Positions 28,993 through 37,753 of a stretch of DNA of 64,000 nucleotides are shown piece after piece. This DNA comes from Acidimicrobiales bacterium. GTDB lineage: Bacteria > Actinomycetota > Acidimicrobiia > Acidimicrobiales > SZUA-35. The DNA lies in NCBI GenBank assembly GCA_020630065.1, contig JAHDCC010000009.1, positions 1 to 64,000 of the forward strand, in the 5' to 3' direction. The translations under genes were made by a program, and so were the position numbers. Positions within the stretch are counted from its first letter, which is position 1, and each line of letters starts with the position of its first letter. The notes under the pieces were generated by a model. It did no database searches and had not been told where the DNA came from. It saw only the letters and a program-made list of their open reading frames with translations.

Positions 28993-29493
28993 TCATCGCT
29001 GCAAGTTTATTTCACCGGTAACATCTTCGAGTGACGCTAGTCGGTCCCCCACGAACTCGGCTTCCGACTGGTCTAGCTGGTCCCCTGGCCCGACACGTAT
29101 CGAGGTTGATCCTTCGATTCGTTGACGAATTTCTTGGATAGTTACTCTTGCTACCCGCATTGCCTCATCTCGTTCAGCGAGTCGTTCTCTCAGAACGGCC
29201 AGTTCTGAAGTTAGCTTTTCAACCTCAGCTAGGGCCTCGCTATGTTCTCGAAACTCTGACTGATCCGTATTTCCAGTGTCTTGCTGCGCAAGCTGGTACC
29301 GAAGCTTACGATTGGTTTTTTTGTCCTCGGACAACTCGTGTCGAAGTTCTTCTATAGAACCTTCTTTTAACACCAGCTTCTCTTCGTGAAGACGTAAAGC
29401 AGGACGAAGGCGCGACTGCGCAACCATGTACCCAACCGTTAAACCCAAAAGCAGCACAACAACCAGCAGTCCAGGATTGACCACGGCACCCAT
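28993..29493 (-). CDS. membrane-anchored coiled-coil protein
   Basis: I recognise no family. The protein begins MGAVVNPG, has one N-terminal membrane helix (about residues 6-23), and continues as a charged helix rich in Glu, Leu and Arg that should form a coiled coil (about 30-125). The tail is acidic. ATG 29493 is chosen because GGAAGG stands a few bases upstream; an in-frame ATG at 29511 is possible. It precedes aroA on the same strand. Confidence 0.65.
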   Translation of the reverse strand: MGAVVNPGLLVVVLLLGLTVGYMVAQSRLRPALRLHEEKLVLKEGSIEELRHELSEDKKTNRKLRYQLAQQDTGNTDQSEFREHSEALAEVEKLTSELAVLRERLAERDEAMRVARVTIQEIRQRIEGSTSIRVGPGDQLDQSEAEFVGDRLASLEDVTGEINLQR

Positions 29494-30216
29494 ACCCTTG
29501 CCTTCCATCAATGTCTAGTAGAACATCGCATCATTTCGTTGACTAGCTCGGCGACGAACCGCTAGCACCTGTTACCAGATGATTGTCAGTCTATATCCAT
29601 CATTAGACAGATGGCACAGAGTAAAAATCTCAGAGGCCCGTTAGCGCAAGATAGGCGGTTACCTTGCGCTAACGGGGCTTTTTCTGAGCGCTAGCCCCCC
29701 CAATTAAGAGCTGATGAGGCGCCCACATTTCGAGAACTGAAGCTTCCCACCCCAAATCAGGACAGGACGTCGGATCTCTTGCAGGTCTTACCCGCGCTTA
29801 CCTGGACTCCATCTAAGCAACAATGAGATCCATTCGTCAACACGCAACCCAACTACGAATACACGATGTGACGCCGATCACTTTCGACGATGTAAGGTCG
29901 CTTCTGGCCGCCAGACAGATACCGGGCCCGCCAGCGACATACATCCGTCATATTCAAAACCGACTACAAATACCCCAATACAACGTTAACTATTTTAATA
30001 TCCTCATATAACGTCAAACAGCTAACGAATACGTATTACCTAGCCCGATTATGACGTTGAAACGACATTGATGTAGTTTGATCACGACGAATTTCTACCC
30101 ATATATTTGGTTCGCGCTTTACTTTTGTACAAACATCCCCAGTTCGGTTCAAACAGCGCGACTTTAATGGTAGTTTCACATGAAAGATAGAGGGCTAACG
30201 GGGGGCTGAACGAACG
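29494..30216. other. AT-rich intergenic region of about 0.7 kb with one strong terminator
   Basis: It lies between two divergent genes. The only clear element is the hairpin at 29636-29683. From about 29820 to 30180 it is AT-rich with no supported gene; a 62-codon frame at 29823-30011 has no ribosome site or recognisable product and I leave it out. The region should hold promoters for both neighbours. No tRNA or known riboswitch was recognised. Confidence 0.5.
29636..29683 (+). terminator. strong intrinsic terminator without an upstream gene
   Basis: CCCGTTAGCGCAAG (29637-29650) pairs perfectly with CTTGCGCTAACGGG around a 12-base loop, and five T follow (29679-29683) on the plus strand. CTCAG (29630-29634) and CTGAG (29684-29688) extend the symmetry. 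No plus-strand gene ends nearby: the previous plus-strand gene is otsA, 1.9 kb upstream. It may end a small untranslated RNA starting after about 29510. Confidence 0.75.
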
Positions 30217-32772
30217 GTGACTGACATGGATGAGACTCCAACTTCACGAACAAGATGGTTTGGTTTTGAACGGGTGCGTGTTGACTACAAGAACCACGCT
30301 GTCGACATTACCGTCGGCTCAGAGTCAACCTGGGACCGCTCCCATCTACGGCGACTTCGCCAGTCAAGCGACCTCCCCGGCCATGTTCCCGTCATCGACG
30401 CCGACGTATCCTCAGAAGGTCGACCCTACGTTGTAACGGCAGCAGTCGAAGAGCCAACACTTGCCGACAAGCTGGCCTCAGAGGATGGTGTCAGCTGGAA
30501 CGACAGCACAGGCATCACCGAAGCAGTAGCTCGTGCCTGCCACGAAGCCCACGAACGAGGACTCTTCCACGGTTCACTTTCCCCAGAAGATGTTTACATC
30601 ATCGACGACGAGATCGCCGTCGACGGTTTAGGTCTCACTCGAGGCGGAGATATCCCCACCGAACGCAATCAGTGGGTCGCCCCAGAGGTCCTAGCCGGAG
30701 ACACCCCCTCAGCTCGTTCCGACGTTTACTCTCTTGGAAAATTGTTAGAGGCATCGCTTGGCGACTCGATCGAACTCGTTCCCCGGTCAGTAAAACGCCT
30801 AATAATGTGGTCGAGTTCTGACACCCCTGAAGCTCGACCAAGATCAGCATCAGAATTTGCGGAAATTCTAAGCGACGGACTCGGCGAGACGAAAAACTCA
30901 TTCCGACCGGCGTTCATACCCACAATTCGGGCCAACAACCTAACCGCCGATGCCGAAAAGGCCGTGGCTGACACCCAATCCGATATCCCACTCGCATCGG
31001 TCACTACCGGCGAAGTCGAAATCGACCCTGAAACCCTCACGCTAGACGAGACGGTTGATGACCTCGACGACATCGAGATCGACGAAGACACCACCGAGCA
31101 ACTCGAAATCATTGACCTTGACGATGTCGAGTCGGACGAGGTCAAAGATTCTGAAGACACCACCGAAGAACTCGCGGCTGAAGACGATCTCGTCGAGCTA
31201 GTCAGCGAAGACGATGACGATGTTGACACTGCTGAAGTCGATGCTAGTGATACCGCAGAAGATTCTAACTCAACATCCAAGAAGGCCGCCGCAGCTACGA
31301 TTGGAGCCGCTGGTGCCGCTGCGCTAGCAGCCAAGAAATTCGGCGACAACAAAGACAAAACGGACAAAGGCGACTCCGACAAGGGCGACTCCGACAAAGA
31401 CAAGCCAGAAGACAAAAAAGCAAAGGTTACGTCTTCCGCATCCAAGATTTCTAACAAAACCACGGGCGCAGCCGCGACCGCTAGTGCAGCAGCCACTAAG
31501 AAGATTGGCGACGTCGACAAAGCGAAGTCATCGTTCTCCTACAAAGAGGCGACCGAAAAAGACGATCGGGGTATGTCTCGTTTCCTCGTCCCAGCTTTGA
31601 TCTTGCTCGCGATTCCGCTGTTACTGTGGGCTCTTCTCCGCTCAGGAGGCAGCGAAGACCAGACCGCAACCTCCTCGTCTGACACAACGATCGAGTCTGG
31701 GGCGACTGGTGCCGACACGACTGGTCCAGACACAACTGACGAACCATCTGACGTCGAGAGTGCTGTTCCCGAAACTGAAGCTTCAGAACCTACTGAAGAC
31801 TCTGCCCCTACAGCAGACACCGAAGCGGTCGCCGCACCAGAGGTAACAGAACCAGAGCCAGCGACAACAGAAGCTCCTGAAACGACAGAAGCCCCCGAAA
31901 CAACTGAGGCCCCGGCAACGACGGAAGCTCCTGAAACGACGGAAGCTCCTAAAACGACTGAAGCTCCGGCGTCTCCAGCCGCAACCGACGACGCTGCCAA
32001 CCCAGACAAGGCCATCAAGTCATCTGAAGCGGCGATACAAGTCATTCACGGCATACCGGCAACACCAGTAGACGTATACGTTGATGGGTCGTTAACGGCG
32101 GCCGCTTTCCAACCTGAAAGCATCGCCGGACCTGTCGACCTGCCTGCAGGTAGCCATGACGTTGCGATATTTGCAGCAGAAGACAACCCAGCAGAATCAT
32201 CTGATGACCGTACCGATGACGCTGTCCTCGACGAGACCATTTCAGCATCCGGTAACCCCACGGCGCTTATCGCCCACCTGGACGAAACTGGTGCACCAGC
32301 TTTAAGCGCCTTCGTTGAAAGCCTTGATGAGCTAGAAGCCGGTGAAACACGAGTAGCAGTACGAAACCTGACAGCAGGTGCCGGAGATGCAACAGTCACA
32401 GTCGATGGCAAAGAGCAGACTGCACCACTCTCAAACGGTGACGAACTCGAGATCGTGCTCTCAGCTGGAGAACACACGATTGCGTTACTCGACGACAACG
32501 GTGACGAGGTATTCAGTTCGGATCTAGACCTCGTAGAAGGTGAACTGACTACGGTTGGTTTCATTGGCTCCACCGAAGATTCGTCTCAGAGCGTAGTAAT
32601 CCAACGCTACTCAGGACTCTCATCTGCTCCAACTGCGGTTCCAACTGGTGATTCCGGTCTCCTAGACGCTGGTCCAGGCTCCGGGGGAGCTCGCACAATA
32701 CTTGGGCTAACCGTCATGTTGGTTCTTAGCGGGGCAATGATCGCCTTTAAACGTCGCCGTAACTTGGTATGA
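30217..32772 (+). CDS. pseudokinase-TM-stalk-DUF4397 surface protein with C-terminal sorting-like tail
   Basis: Residues 12-220 keep the outline of a Ser/Thr kinase C-lobe (HGSLSPEDVYI, VAPEVLAGD, ARSDVYSLGKLL), but HRD reads HGS, the Lys and Asn of the loop are Ser122 and Asp125, DFG reads GLG, and no VAIK lysine is visible. It is therefore almost surely a pseudokinase. Then come a highly acidic linker (270-350), a Lys/Ala-rich stretch, one membrane helix (455-473) and an outer Thr/Glu/Pro stalk with six TTEAPx repeats. A DUF4397 domain (about 603-800, starting AIQVIHGIPATPVDVYVDG) follows. The end has PTGDSG (809-814), a hydrophobic segment (828-844) and KRRR, resembling a sortase sorting signal. 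GTG 30217 or ATG 30226 is the start. The sortase gene overlaps by four bases. Confidence 0.85.
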   Translation: MTDMDETPTSRTRWFGFERVRVDYKNHAVDITVGSESTWDRSHLRRLRQSSDLPGHVPVIDADVSSEGRPYVVTAAVEEPTLADKLASEDGVSWNDSTGITEAVARACHEAHERGLFHGSLSPEDVYIIDDEIAVDGLGLTRGGDIPTERNQWVAPEVLAGDTPSARSDVYSLGKLLEASLGDSIELVPRSVKRLIMWSSSDTPEARPRSASEFAEILSDGLGETKNSFRPAFIPTIRANNLTADAEKAVADTQSDIPLASVTTGEVEIDPETLTLDETVDDLDDIEIDEDTTEQLEIIDLDDVESDEVKDSEDTTEELAAEDDLVELVSEDDDDVDTAEVDASDTAEDSNSTSKKAAAATIGAAGAAALAAKKFGDNKDKTDKGDSDKGDSDKDKPEDKKAKVTSSASKISNKTTGAAATASAAATKKIGDVDKAKSSFSYKEATEKDDRGMSRFLVPALILLAIPLLLWALLRSGGSEDQTATSSSDTTIESGATGADTTGPDTTDEPSDVESAVPETEASEPTEDSAPTADTEAVAAPEVTEPEPATTEAPETTEAPETTEAPATTEAPETTEAPKTTEAPASPAATDDAANPDKAIKSSEAAIQVIHGIPATPVDVYVDGSLTAAAFQPESIAGPVDLPAGSHDVAIFAAEDNPAESSDDRTDDAVLDETISASGNPTALIAHLDETGAPALSAFVESLDELEAGETRVAVRNLTAGAGDATVTVDGKEQTAPLSNGDELEIVLSAGEHTIALLDDNGDEVFSSDLDLVEGELTTVGFIGSTEDSSQSVVIQRYSGLSSAPTAVPTGDSGLLDAGPGSGGARTILGLTVMLVLSGAMIAFKRRRNLV
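31864..31971 (+). repeat. six 18-bp tandem repeats encoding a TTEAPx stalk
   Basis: Six in-frame units encode residues 550-585 of the pseudokinase-DUF4397 protein. They form the outer stalk between the membrane helix and DUF4397, a plausible cell-wall spacer whose length may vary. Confidence 0.85.
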
Positions 32773-33386
32773 ACCGGAAGTTGCTATCAGGAACATTCGG
32801 GCTGCTAGCCACCGTTGGAATGGTGGCAGCGGCAGGAACCAGTGGCGCTGTTGTCTCTGGGGACTCCGACACCCCAAAACTACAGATTGACTATGGTTCA
32901 ACCGTCCCGATTCGGTCCGGTAACCCTTTGGATGTTCAACCATCCAAAGGGCCTAGGCCAGTGAGCATTCGAGTCGGAGATCTAGATCTAGAGGCATCAG
33001 TAATACCGGTGGGTGTTGATGAGGAAAAACAGTTAGATGTTCCCTCTGCTGATTTGGTTGGCTGGTATCAATACAGCCCAACACCAGGCAATGCGGGTGC
33101 AACCGTCTTGGCCGCTCACGTAGATTACGGCGGCGAGCAAGGAGCGTTCTTCAATCTTCACCAACTAGAGATTGGTGAGCTCTTCGAAGTTGAACTTGAG
33201 GACGGAACGGTAAAAAGCTACGAGGTTACCGCTAACTCGACCTACAACAAGGTTGATCTTCCTGACGATGAGCTATTCCGTAAAGACGGCAAACCGGTAT
33301 TACAACTGGTGACTTGCGGCGGAACGTTTGACCCTGAGGAACGTTCATATGAAGCGAACGTGGTAGTTAGCGCCGTTCCCGTATAG
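32769..33386 (+). CDS. class F sortase-like transpeptidase
   Basis: The protein has an N-terminal signal/anchor helix (about residues 7-28) and a sortase fold. The catalytic His is in LAAHVDYGG, the Cys in LQLVTCGG and the Arg in ERSYEANVVV. The short length (205 residues) and the AHVDY...TCGG spacing match the actinobacterial class F branch. Sortases cut a C-terminal sorting signal and attach the protein to another amine. Its ATG overlaps the TGA of the DUF4397 protein (ATGA), so that protein is its likely substrate. DUF4397 genes next to class F sortases are known in other actinobacteria; the kinase-like part is the unusual addition here. Confidence 0.88.
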   Translation: MNRKLLSGTFGLLATVGMVAAAGTSGAVVSGDSDTPKLQIDYGSTVPIRSGNPLDVQPSKGPRPVSIRVGDLDLEASVIPVGVDEEKQLDVPSADLVGWYQYSPTPGNAGATVLAAHVDYGGEQGAFFNLHQLEIGELFEVELEDGTVKSYEVTANSTYNKVDLPDDELFRKDGKPVLQLVTCGGTFDPEERSYEANVVVSAVPV

Positions 33387-33399
33387 ACGTTAACTAGAG

Positions 33400-33445
33400 A
33401 AGGTGCGCTCCCCTAGCCCTCGACCTGCTTGGGGAGACGCACCTT
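33400..33445 (+). terminator. hairpin after the sortase gene
   Basis: AAGGTGCGCTCCCC (33400-33413) pairs with GGGGAG plus CGCACCTT (33431-33436, 33438-33445), 14 pairs with one bulged A, starting 14 bases after the stop. A second small stem, CAGCC/GGCTG (33451-33455, 33460-33464), is followed by TTTT at 33466-33469. Together they probably end the pseudokinase-sortase transcript. Confidence 0.7.
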
Positions 33446-33686
33446 GAGTACAGCCAGACGGCTGCTTTTAGCATTGACCCGCACGTACTGAACCTGACAA
33501 CAGTATTCGGCGTAGTCAACAAAGGGGATTATTCTTATGTTTGTCGGATGCACGTTTCCCGACAAATAAGAACCTAGGTGATTTTCTCTAGTTTGTGAAA
33601 TGAAACAAGCGTTATTTATTGATATAGAACTTTATGGATGGTGTTTATTGCTTGTCGCATGAACGACTCCCTGACCGCTATCTAAG

Positions 33687-33709
33687 CGAAAAACGATGAT
33701 CGTTTTTCG
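33687..33709. promoter_or_regulatory. perfect 11+1+11 inverted repeat
   Basis: The half-site CGAAAAACGAT (33687-33697) is mirrored exactly after a single central G. It could be an operator for a dimeric regulator. As RNA it would fold only with a larger loop and ends in GTTTTT, so a terminator role is also possible. Confidence 0.45.
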
Positions 33710-33857
33710 GTTCGGAACGCGAGCCATTAGTAACAGAAAAAAATATAAAAATATTTTCCACATAGGGGTTTCCGCCCAAATTTTGCCAACACCATTCCAA
33801 ACCAACACCGCCAAAAATAGACAACAACTATCAGACTCTGACAGGGGCCTCAAGAAG

Positions 33858-33876
33858 GTTATGTCGTCGACATAAC
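33858..33876. promoter_or_regulatory. perfect 9+1+9 inverted repeat upstream of the M1 aminopeptidase
   Basis: GTTATGTCG, one central T, then CGACATAAC. It ends 63 bases before the GTG start at 33940, a position suited to an operator in the promoter or leader. The regulator is unknown. Confidence 0.45.
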
Positions 33877-33939
33877 AAACGAGACAGAGATTAGAGTTCC
33901 ACTGGCCAACGTCGCCTACGAAACGGTAGCCTCGACAAC

Positions 33940-36495
33940 GTGACCGAATCATCTCGCCTACCGCTCCATACCGTTCCGTCTCACTATGATCTAACGCTTC
34001 AGCCCAATTTGGAAACCGATACGTTTTCTGGGTCAGTCTTGATCAAAGCGGAAACAACTACCGCCACCACTGAACTCGTCTTAAATAGTGACGGTCTCGA
34101 CATAGAGGCCGCTTCGGTAACCAATGCCGGAACAGTTCACGAACCACGCATCGAGATTCAGGTCAAAGAAGAGCGGGTCACGCTATATTTCGATCAAGCG
34201 TTACAACCTGGCGATACCTTGGTTGAACTTCGTTTTTCTGGCCAGTTCAACGATCAGCTTGTCGGCCTCTATGCCAGCCAGTTCGATACCGACGGCGAAT
34301 CACATAAACTGGCAACCACCCAGTTCGAGGCGACTCATGCCAGGAAGTGTTTTCCATGCTGGGATGAGCCCGCTTTTAAGGCCACCTTCTCACTTTCTCT
34401 AACGGTAAACGACGGCCATAATGCTATAGCAAACAGCGCTGAGCGATCTCGTGCGGTAAACGACGACGGCACATCAACCATTGTTTTTGAGCCGACGATC
34501 AAGATGAGCACCTACCTGGTTGCCTTTGTAGTTGGGCCTCTTGAAATTACCGATCCGGTGATGGTTGGTGATGTCCCGCTCCGCATAGTTCACGTTCCGG
34601 GCAAAGCAGACCTGACTCCATTTGCGTTAGAGGTAGGAGCGTTCGCACTCGAGTACTTCACAGACTACTTCGGCATTGCGTACCCGGGCGACAAACTTGA
34701 TCTAGTAGCAATACCCGACTTCGCGTTTGGGGCGATGGAAAACCTCGGGTGTGTCACCTTTCGAGAAGTACTTCTCCTTATCGACCCTGATTCAGCGACC
34801 CAACCCGAACTTCAGCGTTCAGTAGATGTCATAAACCACGAGATCGCTCACATGTGGTTCGGAGATCTCGTCACCATGAAATGGTGGAACGGGTTGTGGC
34901 TAAACGAGGCATTCGCCACGTTCATGGAAATGAAGTGCACCGACGCCTTTCGTCCTGAATGGAAACGTTGGGTCGATTTCGGGGTTTCAAGATCTGACGC
35001 GTTCTCAACCGATTCGTTGCAAAACACTAGACCGATCGAATTCGAGGTCATTCACCCCGAAGACGCCGAAGGCATGTTCGACGTCTTGACCTACGAAAAG
35101 GGCGCGGCTGTAGTTCGCATGGCCGAACAGTTCCTCGGAGAGAAAGAATTTCAAGCTGGCATCGGCCGGTACATGAACGAACATTCCTACGGAAACGCTG
35201 AAACTACCGACCTCTGGGACGCACTAGAAACAGAAACCGGTCAACCTGTTCGCAAGATGATGGACACCTGGATATTCCAGGGCGGATTTCCAACCATTAC
35301 GAGTGACGTCAAAGACACAACCTTGACGCTTGTTCAGAAACGAGTTTCCTTACCGTCAGGCGAGGCAGAGACTCACGATAACCAACGCTGGTCCGTACCA
35401 GTGCAATACCGCTGGCTACCGGAAGGCGCAGACGAACCTATCACATCATGGGCCTTGCTCGACGAGGAGTCGCTTTCCATCGACCTTGGAACAGCGCCTG
35501 AGTGGGTGATTCTAAACGCAGAGGCCGCTAGCTTTGTGCGAGTGGGACACAGCCCATCCCAACTCGACACCTTAGCCAACATTGCCGACGCTCATCTTTC
35601 CGCAATCGAGCGCTACAACCTGATTGACGACACCTGGGCCTCAGTGCAATCAGGCGAAATTTCAACGATCAGTTTCCTCACGCTCTTAGAAGCGTTGTCG
35701 GGTGAATCCGACCGTTCGGTTTGGCTTCGAATTATTCGAGGACTTCATCAACTGCGTCGGTTAGTCAGCGGCGATGCAAGAAACGCTCTTCAAGACATCG
35801 CCCACGACATTATTTCCCCTGCTCTGGCAAATCTGGGCCTCGGCCCAGTCGAAGGTGAAGGCGATCGAACCAAGCAGCTTCGAGGCGACCTAATTCGAGC
35901 ATTCGGCATAATCGCCGACAACGACGAGATCCAGAAAGAAGCAAAACGTGCAGTCGCTTCTGAGATCCGCAACCCCGGTCTAGTGGACGCCTCGGTGGTA
36001 GCCGCAGCAGTCGATGTTGCAGCCCATCACGGCGACGAGGTCGACTTCGATGAATTCGTGGTCCAGTGGAAGTCGGCGAGTAGCCCTCAAACAGAGCAAC
36101 GATATCTCGGGGCGTTATGCGACTTCCCCGACGATGAGCTGGTTGGCCGACTACGCGACCGAGTCCTTTCCGGGGATGTTCGTTCACAGAACGGACCGTA
36201 CATGCTGCGCCGGGCCCTCACCAACGAACATGCCGGACCTCAAACCTGGGACTTTATCAAATCCAACTGGACACAACTGAACAACCAGTTCCCGACTGCT
36301 TCGATAGTGCGCATGATCTCTGGAGTCACTTCGCTGGTGTCGCAACAACAAGTCGATGACTGCGCTGAGTTCTTCGCGAATAACCCCGTAAGTACGGGGC
36401 AACTTACACTAGCCCAGGTCTTAGAACGACAGCGGGTTCAGTCGGCGCTTGCGGCCAGAGAACGCGACCGTCTTAGCCAGTTCCTCGCTGGTTGA
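33940..36495 (+). CDS. pepN: M1 family zinc aminopeptidase
   Basis: It removes N-terminal residues from peptides in the cytoplasm. The 851-residue protein has the exopeptidase motif GAMENLG, the zinc site HEIAH (His300, Glu301, His304) with the third ligand Glu in LNEAFATFME, and the C-terminal ERAP1-like helical domain (about 530-845). Sequence style and length match the actinobacterial PepN/ERAP branch. Start GTG 33940 gives MTESSRLPLHTVPSHYDLTL, with the conserved HYDL at the usual place. The phosphoesterase gene follows almost immediately. Confidence 0.93.
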   Translation: MTESSRLPLHTVPSHYDLTLQPNLETDTFSGSVLIKAETTTATTELVLNSDGLDIEAASVTNAGTVHEPRIEIQVKEERVTLYFDQALQPGDTLVELRFSGQFNDQLVGLYASQFDTDGESHKLATTQFEATHARKCFPCWDEPAFKATFSLSLTVNDGHNAIANSAERSRAVNDDGTSTIVFEPTIKMSTYLVAFVVGPLEITDPVMVGDVPLRIVHVPGKADLTPFALEVGAFALEYFTDYFGIAYPGDKLDLVAIPDFAFGAMENLGCVTFREVLLLIDPDSATQPELQRSVDVINHEIAHMWFGDLVTMKWWNGLWLNEAFATFMEMKCTDAFRPEWKRWVDFGVSRSDAFSTDSLQNTRPIEFEVIHPEDAEGMFDVLTYEKGAAVVRMAEQFLGEKEFQAGIGRYMNEHSYGNAETTDLWDALETETGQPVRKMMDTWIFQGGFPTITSDVKDTTLTLVQKRVSLPSGEAETHDNQRWSVPVQYRWLPEGADEPITSWALLDEESLSIDLGTAPEWVILNAEAASFVRVGHSPSQLDTLANIADAHLSAIERYNLIDDTWASVQSGEISTISFLTLLEALSGESDRSVWLRIIRGLHQLRRLVSGDARNALQDIAHDIISPALANLGLGPVEGEGDRTKQLRGDLIRAFGIIADNDEIQKEAKRAVASEIRNPGLVDASVVAAAVDVAAHHGDEVDFDEFVVQWKSASSPQTEQRYLGALCDFPDDELVGRLRDRVLSGDVRSQNGPYMLRRALTNEHAGPQTWDFIKSNWTQLNNQFPTASIVRMISGVTSLVSQQQVDDCAEFFANNPVSTGQLTLAQVLERQRVQSALAARERDRLSQFLAG

Positions 36496-36497
36496 TA

Positions 36498-37649
36498 ATG
36501 GGGCGACCCAGAAACCGGTTTTTCCCGGCGTCACCATTGCAGGTCTTCGCAGTTGAAACCGATGCTGTACAACTTTCGTGGGGCAACCTAACAGCTAGCC
36601 ACATTACCGTTTCGGCAGGACCGACCACAGCATCGGTCGACCATCCCGGAGGCCCGGGTTGTCTAGAAATCCAAGGTTTAGAACCCGCAACCTCCTATGT
36701 GGTTCATATTGAGGTTCGACGATCCGGCGGTATCGACCAATTCGAACTCGCCACAACAACCCTCCCCCAACCCGAGGGTCGTTTGTTGTCAAAGTTCGCA
36801 ACTGTCAGCGACCTGCATATCGGAGCGCGTAGCTTTGGGGCTCTCAGCACGATGACAGATATCGAACTTGGCAAAGAACCGTTCGCCTATCGATGTGCCC
36901 GATCAGCGATCGCCGACGCTATCGACTGGGGAGCAGACCTTCTCATCATCAAAGGCGACGCCGTACATGCCCAATCAAACGCCAATATGGATGAACTTGG
37001 ACGGCTCTTAGACGAATTCAGCGACCTACCTATGATGCTCCTACCCGGGAATCACGATGTCGACCAACGTGGCGACCTAACTGACTTACCGGAGTCGATC
37101 GGGAAACGACGCCTCTCCTACGTTGAGAATGTAGCGACCCATGAACTTCCTGGGATACGAGTGGTTGGCGCAAACACCACCATTGTTGGCAAAGGAGTCG
37201 GGACGTTACAAGAGGTCAATGACAAGATTCTTGACGCAGTTAGCCCGGACGCCCCCTGCGTTGTCGCTCTCCATCAGCAACTTCAACGCCACACCCGAAA
37301 TCGGTATTGGCCTCCCGGCATTCCGTATCACGAGTCACAGCATTTTCTTGACCAACTCGCAGACATCAGATCCGACTCGTTTGTGACCAGCGGCCACACA
37401 CACCGAAACCGAATCAGAATGCACAACCAGGTGACGATCTCAGAAGTGGCATCGACACGAGACTGGCCCGGCGTTTGGGGCGGTTACACCGTGTATGAAA
37501 ACGGCATCACTCAGACGGTACGGCGAATTTCTTCGCCGTCTGCTTTGCGCTGGCACGAATACAGCCGCCAGGCTGTCGGGGGCCTCTGGAGCCTATGGTC
37601 ACCCGGGAAACTGGCCGACCGCTGTGTCAGTCGACAATGGCAAGACTAA
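36498..37649 (+). CDS. calcineurin-like metallophosphoesterase with N-terminal Fn3-like domain
   Basis: Residues 10-85 look like a fibronectin type III fold (ETDAVQLSWGNL, LEPATSYVVHIEV). The rest is a metallophosphoesterase with the metal motifs SDLHIG, KGDAVH, GNHDVD and SGHTHRNR. It is related in style to 3',5'-cyclic-nucleotide phosphodiesterases and similar Icc-like enzymes, but the substrate cannot be told. ATG 36498 is preferred to the in-frame TTG 36492, which overlaps the pepN stop. There is no signal peptide, so it is probably cytoplasmic. Confidence 0.85.
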   Translation: MGRPRNRFFPASPLQVFAVETDAVQLSWGNLTASHITVSAGPTTASVDHPGGPGCLEIQGLEPATSYVVHIEVRRSGGIDQFELATTTLPQPEGRLLSKFATVSDLHIGARSFGALSTMTDIELGKEPFAYRCARSAIADAIDWGADLLIIKGDAVHAQSNANMDELGRLLDEFSDLPMMLLPGNHDVDQRGDLTDLPESIGKRRLSYVENVATHELPGIRVVGANTTIVGKGVGTLQEVNDKILDAVSPDAPCVVALHQQLQRHTRNRYWPPGIPYHESQHFLDQLADIRSDSFVTSGHTHRNRIRMHNQVTISEVASTRDWPGVWGGYTVYENGITQTVRRISSPSALRWHEYSRQAVGGLWSLWSPGKLADRCVSRQWQD

Positions 37650-37753
37650 CCATCAATAGTTGAACTTCGAGCACCGGGGTTCACTGGTCAGATGCTGTCA
37701 CAAACCCCCTGGTGCGCTACCTGTTCTGTTTATGTCCGAGATAAGATCTGGTC

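Larger units (their letters stand above)
33470..33939. other. AT-rich intergenic stretch with two odd-length dyads
   Basis: No gene is supported here. The stretch separates the sortase gene from the M1 aminopeptidase gene and contains poly-A and AT runs around 33735-33765. Two near-perfect palindromes stand out, at 33687-33709 and 33858-33876, each with a single central base, listed separately. Confidence 0.5.

Noticed and set aside
29823-30011. 62-codon frame in the AT-rich gap
   Set aside because: No ribosome site, no recognisable product, and composition like the surrounding noncoding DNA.
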